NCBI GenBank assembly: GCA_002393865.1
Contig: DGUD01000013.1
Coordinates: forward strand, 1 to 18,840
Direction of reading: 5' to 3'
Length of the DNA stretch: 18,840 bases
Source: Treponema sp. UBA4319
GTDB taxonomy: Bacteria > Spirochaetota > Spirochaetia > Treponematales > Treponemataceae
Shown here: piece by piece, positions 7,423-13,364 of the stretch
Position numbering within the stretch: position 1 is the first letter of the stretch
How the letters are laid out: each line of letters begins with the position of its first letter
Notes under the pieces: generated by a model
What the model was told of the DNA's origin: nothing
Seen by the model: only the letters and a program-made list of their open reading frames with translations
Database searches by the model: none
Program-made: the position numbers and the translations under genes

Positions 7423-8553
7423 CTAGCTCTTGCAGTTCGTGCAGACCAGGATGGACTTCGCGTACTTGGGGATGACGTAGGATGCGGCCGGCGTCAGGAG
7501 CGGCTCGTTGCAGCTGCCCTCCAGCTTGTCCTTCTTCATCTGCTGGTAGTTTCCCGCGTTCAGCAGCAGGCCGACGAGGATCTGCGATTCGCCCTTCTTG
7601 CTGTAGTAGGCCTCAAGCTCCTGATACTGCTTGCCGATGTAGTTTGCCGGAAAGCCTGAGACGATGATGCCCGTGTCGGAGTCGTCGCTGATGAGCGACT
7701 TGATGACGTTGCTGTAGCCCTGTCCGCTCGATGCGGTGGCGAGCAGGCTGTGCTCGTATTCCTGCGTGAGGATGATTTCGTCGCAGTGGGCCAGCCTCAG
7801 GTGCTCGGCAAGCTTTTCGTCAAGCAGCTCCGCGGAGATGTAGACGTCGGGGTTCATATTCTTCATGGTCAGCACGGCAAGGACGGTGCGGGAGTCAACC
7901 TCCATGGGGCTGGATTTGCCGTTTCCCGAATCTGCGATGACGAGGATGCGGGATGCGGACTCGATGTGCGCGCGCTTGAGCGTCTCCGCGTCAGAGAAGT
8001 CACCCGCCACGTACTTGACGCTCTTGAATTCCATGTTCTCCTTGAGCTGCTCCACCTGCTGGGAGGGGGCGTTGTTCACCAGCACAACCATGTCGGGCGT
8101 GATGTCCGGGTTGGACCGCAGCACCGTCTCCAAAAGTTCCTCAAAGCCGTTTCTCCAGCCGCACAGTAAAAATTGTCCTTTCATAGGCCGTATTTTTTTC
8201 AAACCCCTGTTGTTTTTTGACTGAATGTCCATGATTACCGAGGTAATCTTACCGATTATGACCGTCCATAAGGCCATTCCGAAGAGCAGCAGCACGAGGG
8301 AGGCGAAGCGGCCGGGAACGGACTTTACGTAGAAGTCGTAGTAGGCCGCGACAACCGCGACAATCGTGTGCCAGACTGCGTCAAAGAGCCCCGTGATGCC
8401 AGAATCCGTCTTGGTCTCCGTCTTGTAGACCACGTAGGTCGCCAGGACGATGAGCGCCAGGACAAGGGCCATCAGGTAGCTGAAGGGGTTTTTTAGTCCC
8501 CGCTTCAGGCTTTTGAGCAGCTTCTTCCGTTTTTTGTTGCTTTTTTTGCTCAT
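7423..8553 (-). CDS. CASTOR/POLLUX-like ion channel with RCK domain, paralogue 1
   Basis: This 376-aa protein is the first gene of the channel operon. The strongly basic N-terminus (residues 1-21) precedes TM1 (about 24-43), a pore segment (57-75) and TM2 (about 82-109). The RCK-like domain begins at KGQFLLCGWRNGF (125-137) and carries YVAGDFSD (181-188), VIADSGNG (205-212) and EVDSRTVLAVLT (218-229). The filter-equivalent residues are VAAYYD (68-73), at exactly the same positions as FAGYFE in paralogue 2. This suggests subunits of one heteromeric channel, or two homologous pores. The C-terminus (about 300-376) is also conserved between them and ends in a TrkA-C-like fold with C371 and C374. 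AAGGAG sits nine bases before the ATG. Substrate ion and ligand are unknown. Confidence 0.85.
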   Translation of the reverse strand: MSKKSNKKRKKLLKSLKRGLKNPFSYLMALVLALIVLATYVVYKTETKTDSGITGLFDAVWHTIVAVVAAYYDFYVKSVPGRFASLVLLLFGMALWTVIIGKITSVIMDIQSKNNRGLKKIRPMKGQFLLCGWRNGFEELLETVLRSNPDITPDMVVLVNNAPSQQVEQLKENMEFKSVKYVAGDFSDAETLKRAHIESASRILVIADSGNGKSSPMEVDSRTVLAVLTMKNMNPDVYISAELLDEKLAEHLRLAHCDEIILTQEYEHSLLATASSGQGYSNVIKSLISDDSDTGIIVSGFPANYIGKQYQELEAYYSKKGESQILVGLLLNAGNYQQMKKDKLEGSCNEPLLTPAASYVIPKYAKSILVCTNCKS

Positions 8554-8612
8554 GTACCAAAGCTCCTTGTGAAAGCTGCCGGTGTCGGGTATAAGGAAAC
8601 GACGAAAAACTT

Positions 8613-8677
8613 CCCGTCGGCGGGCTTTTTGCGCTTCCTGCGGTTTGTAAGCCGCTCCGATGGTGCGGATTACAAGC
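8613..8677 (-). promoter_or_regulatory. Structured 5' leader of the channel operon
   Basis: Two hairpins can form on either strand. TTGTAA-G-CCGC (8645-8655) pairs with GCGG-A-TTACAA (8665-8675) around a 9-base loop. CCCG/CGGG (8613-8624) is flanked by A and T runs. They lie 60-125 bases before the first channel start. This could be a cis-regulatory leader, but it matches no riboswitch that I recognise. Confidence 0.35.
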
Positions 8678-8737
8678 TCGCGTTCTCAAAAGCTGCCTCT
8701 AAAACAGAAGTTTTCTGGGGCTGCCTATAAGACTGTT

Positions 8738-8759
8738 TTAAAAGTCGGACGAATTTTAA
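8738..8759. promoter_or_regulatory. 22-bp dyad upstream of the channel operon, possible operator
   Basis: TTAAAAGTCG (8738-8747) and CGAATTTTAA (8750-8759) are inverted repeats matching at nine of ten positions with a 2-base centre. AAGACTG flanks it at both ends (8729-8735, 8758-8764). Symmetry and the tiny spacer fit protein binding better than an RNA hairpin. Confidence 0.45.
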
Positions 8760-8802
8760 GACTGCCTCATATATCACCATCATACACGAAATTTTTTCAT
8801 TT

Positions 8803-8839
8803 GAAAACCCTGTAGTACTGTGAAAATTTTCAGGTTTTC
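8803..8839. other. Hairpin and palindrome between the channel and lipoprotein genes
   Basis: GAAAACCCTG (8803-8812) can pair with CAGGTTTTC (8831-8839) with one bulge. A perfect 12-bp palindrome TGAAAATTTTCA occupies 8821-8832. It may mark the 3' end of the lipoprotein transcript, but there is no U-tract. The surrounding 8840-8976 shows no gene that I can support. Confidence 0.4.
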
Positions 8840-8976
8840 TCTGCCGCATGGAAAAGAAGCGCAGGGCTTCCCTGTGCAGCTCTGAGTTTCCGCATGCAGC
8901 GCGGGCTTCTGTATGAGATGGATTCCTTCGGATGCGGGGCTGCCGCCTCCGCGCTGCTTTCTTTTATATGCGCGCG

Positions 8977-9354
8977 TCAGCTTGCGATGTAGCAGCGCCC
9001 GTTGGCGTCGTCGTATTTTATGGTGATTGTCGTATAGGGGTTCATCGCCGGAAAATCGTATATCTCCCATTCGGTGTCGGTGTTCAGCCGGTACCAGAGG
9101 CGGCAGTTCTCCGGGTCAAAGTCCTGCAGCAAAATATAGGATGAGACATCGATTTTCTCGTAGGTGGCGGGCTCCTTCTCCTTTGTCTGCGTGGTCAGCG
9201 TCACAAAAATGTACCTGCTGCAGTTGTTGTGGATGACAAGCTCATAGGTGTCATCCATAAAGAAGTCCGCGATGTTGTCGCAGGATATCAGCTGCGGGAC
9301 AATCACCGCAAGGCAGAGCAGCAGCGCCGCCGTATAGTTCCGTATATGCTTCAT
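8977..9354 (-). CDS. Small lipoprotein of unknown function
   Basis: This 125-aa protein has a lipoprotein signal peptide: K2, H3, R5, a hydrophobic stretch (about residues 8-23) and the lipobox LISC with Cys25 as the acylation site. The mature part of about 100 residues is not recognised. It holds two further cysteines, C45 and C99 by my count, is rich in Tyr and Asp, and looks like a small beta-rich domain. AGGAGG lies five bases before the ATG. It is on the same strand as the channel operon but 423 bases upstream, so it is probably a separate unit. It is most likely anchored to the inner or outer membrane on the periplasmic side. No function is proposed. Confidence 0.8.
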   Translation of the reverse strand: MKHIRNYTAALLLCLAVIVPQLISCDNIADFFMDDTYELVIHNNCSRYIFVTLTTQTKEKEPATYEKIDVSSYILLQDFDPENCRLWYRLNTDTEWEIYDFPAMNPYTTITIKYDDANGRCYIAS

Positions 9355-9594
9355 GGTTCCTCCTGTCTGACGGTATGCCGCAAGGCGCGGCGCTCCGTGC
9401 GTAAAAACGCTTTCCCTTCTATAAACAGCGCTCTTCCGCAGAGATTACAAGAAATACAGGTTCAAAAAGAACAGACTTTTGGGACTTGCTCAAGACGATG
9501 AGCCTTGCTTGGCGGGGCATTTTTTTCGTGCCGGGCCGCTGCTTCGCATGGGGAAAAGCGTTTGTAAGGGGGAATTTTTTTTTGAATGATACTA
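9355..9594. other. Intergenic region between divergent lipoprotein and trpE genes
   Basis: No convincing gene. On the minus strand, TTGTAA with TTTATA 19 bases later (around 9418-9450) is a weak candidate promoter for the lipoprotein gene. The right end is A/T-rich and leads into the trpE promoter. Confidence 0.35.
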
Positions 9595-9623
9595 TTGACA
9601 GAAACGTCTGTCTGTTGTATATT
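9595..9623 (+). promoter_or_regulatory. Promoter of the trp operon
   Basis: A perfect -35 TTGACA (9595-9600), a 17-base spacer and a -10 TATATT (9618-9623). The predicted start is near 9630 and the leader is about 35 bases, too short for a classical trp attenuator or T-box. Confidence 0.85.
9597..9612. promoter_or_regulatory. Dyad 1 in the trp promoter, candidate operator
   Basis: GACAGAAACGTCTGTC is a perfect 6-bp inverted repeat with centre AACG. It overlaps the -35 box and spacer, so a bound protein would block RNA polymerase. Confidence 0.55.
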
Positions 9624-9641
9624 GTTACTGTAAATAGTAAC
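9624..9641. promoter_or_regulatory. Dyad 2 at the trp transcription start, candidate operator
   Basis: GTTACTGTAAATAGTAAC has perfect 6-bp arms around GTAAAT and covers the predicted start point. It resembles the TrpR operator in having ACT/AGT half-sites, but the arms are two bases closer together, so TrpR itself is not proven. Confidence 0.55.
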
Positions 9642-9664
9642 TTTTATTCGCAGGAGGAAGCGAT

Positions 9665-11137
9665 ATGGAGACGAACAGGCGGACAGACTGCATATATCTG
9701 AAGCTGCCGAGCGAGCGCTACACACCTTTTTCGCTGGCGCGCAAAATCGGCGCAAAGGCAATCCTTGAGAGCGCCCGATTCAACAGGGGAAAGGAGCGCT
9801 ACTCCATACTGCTGGCGGAGGAAGCGTTCCGCATCATGCAGGACGACGAGGGCATTGCCTTTATCATCGACGGGCGCCGGGTGCCGTTCACGCCGCAGGG
9901 CGCGGATGCCGCCGAGACCGTCGCTCCGGGGAGCCGCAGGCTGCATGAGCCGGACATTCTGGACGCGCTGCTCGCCGTGGCGCAGGAGAACGAGCTGCCG
10001 TGCAAGGACATTCCGGTGCCTGCAAGCGGCGTGGGCTACCTTGGCTACGAATTCTGCGCCCGCTGCGATACCATCACGCTTGCGCCGCAGAGCGACGAGC
10101 TGCACATCCCGGAGAGCGAATTCATTGTCGGCCACCTCTACATCGTCTTTGACCACTTTACCGAGACCCTGCATGTCTTTGCGCTCAACTATACGGAGCA
10201 CCAGATAGACCTGCAGAAAGCGGTCGAAGGGCTGCAGAAGCGGCTGGGCGACCTTGATTTCAGCTATCTTGCGCCGCCGGAGGAATCGTTCCCCTGCCGC
10301 ACCGTTACCGACCTTGCCCAGTCCGAGCGCGAGTACAAGGAGAAAGTCACCGAGCTGAAAAAGCATATCGTGGCCGGAGACATCTTTCAGGCCGTGCCGA
10401 GCCGCCGCCTGCAGGTGGAATGCGCCGCCTCCGCGCTGGAGGTCTACCGCCGCCTGCGCTCGCTGAACCCGTCGCCATACCTGCTCTACCTGGACTTCGG
10501 TGACCGCCAGCTGGTTGGCTCCTCGCCGGAAAGCCTTGTGCGCGTGCGCAAGGGGGTCGCCTCAATCCGCCCGATTGCGGGTACGCGGCGGCGCGGCGCG
10601 GATGATGCGGAGGACGCCCGCCTGCGCGAGGAGCTGCTTGGCGACGCAAAGGAAAAGAGCGAGCACCTGATGCTCGTTGACCTTGCCCGCAATGATTTGG
10701 GGCGTGTCTGCGAGGCCGGCAGCGTGCAGGTGACCCGCTATATGGACTGCGAATTCTTCAGCCACGTCATGCATCTGGTGAGCGATGTCGAAGGCCGGGT
10801 GCGGCAGGATGTCAGGCAGATTCAGGTGTTGCGCTCCGCTTTTCCGGCGGGCACGGTGAGCGGCTCGCCAAAAATCGAGGCGATACAGATTCTGAGCCGC
10901 CTGGAGAAGACAAAGCGGCGCTTCTACGCGGGGGCAATCGGCTACCTCCAGACATCGGGCGACCTTGATTTCTGCATCGGCATACGCTGTGCGCTTGACC
11001 AGCAGGGGCTGTGGACGCTGCAGGCTGGCGGCGGCATCGTCTACGATTCCAACCCTGACAGGGAATGGGAGGAGACGAACGAAAAGCTGGGGGCGCTCCG
11101 GGCGGTGCTTGAGGGAGCCCCCAAGGCGGCAAACTGA
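9665..11137 (+). CDS. trpE: Anthranilate synthase component I
   Basis: The protein is 490 aa, normal for TrpE. It converts chorismate and ammonia (from TrpG) to anthranilate, the first step of tryptophan synthesis. The N-terminal domain holds LES (residues 34-36), part of the tryptophan feedback site, and the NPSPYLLYL block completes that site. The chorismate-binding domain shows GSSPESLVRV, IRPIAGTRRRG, DLARNDLGRV, FPAGTVSGSPKIEA and the C-terminal QAGGGIVYDSNPDREWEET. The TrpE-type feedback residues argue against PabB. AGGAGG (9652-9657) is seven bases before the ATG. It heads the trp cluster under a strong promoter with two dyads, and trpGD follows after 107 bases. Confidence 0.96.
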   Translation: METNRRTDCIYLKLPSERYTPFSLARKIGAKAILESARFNRGKERYSILLAEEAFRIMQDDEGIAFIIDGRRVPFTPQGADAAETVAPGSRRLHEPDILDALLAVAQENELPCKDIPVPASGVGYLGYEFCARCDTITLAPQSDELHIPESEFIVGHLYIVFDHFTETLHVFALNYTEHQIDLQKAVEGLQKRLGDLDFSYLAPPEESFPCRTVTDLAQSEREYKEKVTELKKHIVAGDIFQAVPSRRLQVECAASALEVYRRLRSLNPSPYLLYLDFGDRQLVGSSPESLVRVRKGVASIRPIAGTRRRGADDAEDARLREELLGDAKEKSEHLMLVDLARNDLGRVCEAGSVQVTRYMDCEFFSHVMHLVSDVEGRVRQDVRQIQVLRSAFPAGTVSGSPKIEAIQILSRLEKTKRRFYAGAIGYLQTSGDLDFCIGIRCALDQQGLWTLQAGGGIVYDSNPDREWEETNEKLGALRAVLEGAPKAAN

Positions 11138-11224
11138 GCTGCCGCAGACGGCGGGGCAATCTGCCCTGGACGGCAACGGGCGGTTCCATGGCTGTCCGGA
11201 AGCCGGCGCGTTCCGGCCAGCTCT

Positions 11225-11230
11225 TATAAT
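11225..11230 (+). promoter_or_regulatory. Perfect -10 hexamer before trpGD
   Basis: TATAAT lies 14 bases before the trpGD start, but no -35 hexamer is visible at 16-18 bases upstream. It is a possible weak internal promoter, or chance. Confidence 0.25.
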
Positions 11231-11244
11231 TCAGGAGGAAAACT

Positions 11245-12873
11245 ATGATAGTGGTCATCGATAATTACGATTCTTTTACATACAATGTGGTGCAGGCCTT
11301 GCAGCGCCTTTCCGGGGAAGAGGTCAAGGTCGTCCGCTCGCGGGAAATCACGGTGCAGGAGCTTGAGGCCATGCATCCTGACAGGCTTGTCATCAGCCCC
11401 GGTCCCGGCACCCCCGCGGACGCCGGGGTGAGCGAGGAGGCGGTGCGGCATTTTGCGGGCAAGATTCCGGTGCTGGGCATCTGCCTTGGGCATCAGGCAA
11501 TCGCCGAGGCATTCGGCGCAAAAATCGTGCAGGCCAAGCGCATCTGCCACGGCGTGGTGGAGGAGATGGACTTTGACGGACGCGGCCTGTTCCGCATCAT
11601 CGGAAAGAAGGAATCCTTTACGCGCTACCATTCGCTTGCCGTCGATGAGCGCACGCTTCCGCCTGAATTCGAGGTGACTGCCCGCGCCGCCGACGGTGAG
11701 GTCATGGGCATCCGGCACAAGACGCTCTGCGTGGAGGGCGTGCAGTTCCACCCCGAATCCATCGCGAGCCAGCGTGGCGACGATGTGTTCCGCGCCTTCC
11801 TGAATTACCGCCGCGAGAATCTGCCCGTCGCCGACTACCTGAACCTGCTTGCGGCAAAAAAGGATTTGACTGAGGAGCAGGCGGCGCTCTTTATGGAGAA
11901 CCTGACGGACGGCACGCTGGACGAGCGTGTCACTGCCGCCATGCTGATGGCGCTTGCCAGCAAGGGACCTTCCGCGTCGGAGATGGCAGGCTGCGCCTCC
12001 GTGCTGCTGAAAAAACGCACGCCGTTCCCCATGGACGGCTCGGCGCTCGCGGAGATTGTGGGTACCGGCGGCGACGGCAAGGGCAGCTTCAACATCTCGT
12101 CGCTCTCCGCGATTGTTGCGGCAAGTTGCGGTCAGCCGATGGCAAAGCACGGTAACCGCGCGGTCTCCAGCAAGTCCGGCGCGGCGGATTTCTATTCCGC
12201 GCTGGGCATCAAGATAGACGGCACGCCCGCCGAAACCGCCGAGCTTGTCAAGAATACCGGTTTCGGCTTCCTGATGGCGCCCGTCTACCACAGCGCGATG
12301 AGGTATGCGGCTCCGGTGCGCCGCTCGCTCGGCATCAAGACCATCATGAACGTGCTCGGCCCGCTCACCAATCCGGCCGGTGCCAAATATGAGGTGCTCG
12401 GCGTGTACGGCATGGAGCTGATGGAGCCGGTTGCCCGCGCGGCAAAACGTCTCGGCGCGCGGCGTGTCATGGTTGTCCACAGCAAGGACGGCTTCGACGA
12501 GATTTCCCCGTGCTGCCCCACGTATGTCTACCAGATAAACGAGGACGGCAAGGAGTACAAGTACACCATAAATCCTTCGGACTACGGCATCACGGATGCC
12601 CAGCCTGACGGGCTGAAGGGCGGCTCCGGTGAGGAGAACGCGCAGCTTGCGCTTGATGTGCTGGAAGGAAAGGGGCGGAATACGCTGCGGGCTGCGGTCG
12701 GGCTGAATACCGGCGCGGTGCTGTATCTGGCGGGAAAGGCGCGTACGCTCAAGGACGGCTATACGATGGCACTTGGCGCCATTGACTCAGGGCGGGCAAA
12801 GGCAAAGCTCGATGAGATACGCGCCGCTTCCCAGGCATTCGGGCAGAAGGGCGGGAATCAGCGCTCGGCCTGA
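11245..12873 (+). CDS. trpGD: TrpG-TrpD fusion: anthranilate synthase glutaminase plus anthranilate phosphoribosyltransferase
   Basis: This is a 542-aa two-domain enzyme. Residues 1-190 are a class I glutamine amidotransferase: oxyanion motif SPGPGTP (51-57), nucleophile C80 in GICLGHQ, and H169/E171 in FHPES. It delivers ammonia to TrpE. Residues about 200-535 are TrpD, which joins anthranilate to PRPP: GTGGDGKGSFNIS (273-285) binds the pyrophosphate, KHGNRAVSSKSG (301-312) anthranilate and Mg, and NVLGPLTNP (369-377) is a family block. The same fusion is known in enterobacteria. AGGAGG lies six bases before the ATG. Translation stops just before the fliN-like gene, which ends on the other strand with a 16-base tail-to-tail overlap. 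Confidence 0.95.
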   Translation: MIVVIDNYDSFTYNVVQALQRLSGEEVKVVRSREITVQELEAMHPDRLVISPGPGTPADAGVSEEAVRHFAGKIPVLGICLGHQAIAEAFGAKIVQAKRICHGVVEEMDFDGRGLFRIIGKKESFTRYHSLAVDERTLPPEFEVTARAADGEVMGIRHKTLCVEGVQFHPESIASQRGDDVFRAFLNYRRENLPVADYLNLLAAKKDLTEEQAALFMENLTDGTLDERVTAAMLMALASKGPSASEMAGCASVLLKKRTPFPMDGSALAEIVGTGGDGKGSFNISSLSAIVAASCGQPMAKHGNRAVSSKSGAADFYSALGIKIDGTPAETAELVKNTGFGFLMAPVYHSAMRYAAPVRRSLGIKTIMNVLGPLTNPAGAKYEVLGVYGMELMEPVARAAKRLGARRVMVVHSKDGFDEISPCCPTYVYQINEDGKEYKYTINPSDYGITDAQPDGLKGGSGEENAQLALDVLEGKGRNTLRAAVGLNTGAVLYLAGKARTLKDGYTMALGAIDSGRAKAKLDEIRAASQAFGQKGGNQRSA

Positions 12874-13292
12874 AGACGTTTGCTAAGCGTCACGGAGGCG
12901 TTCTTTCCGTCGGACGAGAGGCTTCCTTTGGCAAAGGGCTTCCCGTCCACAAGAATCTCGGCGGCGGCGTCTGTTTTCCGGTCAAGGCGTATGGAGTCGC
13001 CCCGCTTGAGGGCGTCCAGCTCTTCCTGCGAGAGGCTTGCGGTGCCGTAGATGACGGTGATATGATGTTTCTGCTGCGCGGAAATCTGCGCGGCAAGGTC
13101 TGCTGCCCGTGCGCGGCGCGCCGCGACTTTTGCGTTTCTTGCGCCCTTTGATTCGCTTTCCGGCGCGGGGGCAGGCTGGATTCCCCTGCTCAGCAGCCTG
13201 TCCAGTTCTTCCTGGGTAATCGCTAGACCGGAATTGTTCTGTCCTGCAGGGGCTGCGCTGTCTTTGCCCTGCGGAGCTTCGTTGTTAGCCAT
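12858..13292 (-). CDS. FliN-like flagellar motor switch protein
   Basis: The product is 144 aa. The C-terminal part (about residues 75-143) matches the SpoA/FliMN_C fold: HITVIYGTASLSQEELDAL, then RGDSIRLDRKTDAAAEILVDGKPFAKG. The N-terminus carries ITQEELDRLLSRG (about 25-37), which resembles the LSQxEIDxLL peptide that binds phospho-CheY in FliM and FliY. A charged Ala/Lys/Arg-rich linker sits between them. FliN proteins form the lower C-ring of the flagellar switch on the cytoplasmic face. It lies outside any flagellar cluster, between trpGD and trpCF on the opposite strand, so it may be a paralogue rather than the main FliN/FliY. No ribosome binding site is visible, and its -10 box is nine bases from the ATG. 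Confidence 0.82.
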   Translation of the reverse strand: MANNEAPQGKDSAAPAGQNNSGLAITQEELDRLLSRGIQPAPAPESESKGARNAKVAARRARAADLAAQISAQQKHHITVIYGTASLSQEELDALKRGDSIRLDRKTDAAAEILVDGKPFAKGSLSSDGKNASVTLSKRLQAER

Positions 13293-13309
13293 AGTAATAG
13301 TAGTATACC
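13282..13309 (+). promoter_or_regulatory. Possible promoter of trpCF
   Basis: TTGTTA (13282-13287) and TATACC (13304-13309) with 16-base spacing. The -10 box overlaps the opposite-strand -10 of the fliN-like gene through the palindrome GTATAC (13303-13308). Confidence 0.45.
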
Positions 13310-13330
13310 ATGTGCTATTTTATTGGGCAA
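13302..13330 (-). promoter_or_regulatory. Promoter of the fliN-like gene
   Basis: On the minus strand, TTGCCC (13330-13325), a 17-base spacer and TATACT (13307-13302). The predicted start falls about three bases before the ATG at 13292, which implies a leaderless or nearly leaderless mRNA. Confidence 0.65.
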
Positions 13331-13364
13331 GGAAAAACTGCTTGTATGCACGGAGGTTGCTTGA

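Noticed and set aside
8554..8737. c-di-AMP (ydaO) riboswitch before the channel operon
   Set aside because: Hairpins are present but I cannot match the conserved core by eye; left as a search to run.
9624..9641. Canonical TrpR operator
   Set aside because: Half-sites look similar but the spacing is two bases shorter than the enterobacterial box, so I report only a dyad.
9624..9664. T-box, leader peptide or attenuator before trpE
   Set aside because: The predicted leader is only about 35 bases, with no T-box sequence, no Trp codons and no terminator hairpin.
11224..12480. 418-codon minus-strand frame opposite trpGD
   Set aside because: The plus-strand frame has every catalytic motif of TrpG and TrpD; the antisense one has none.
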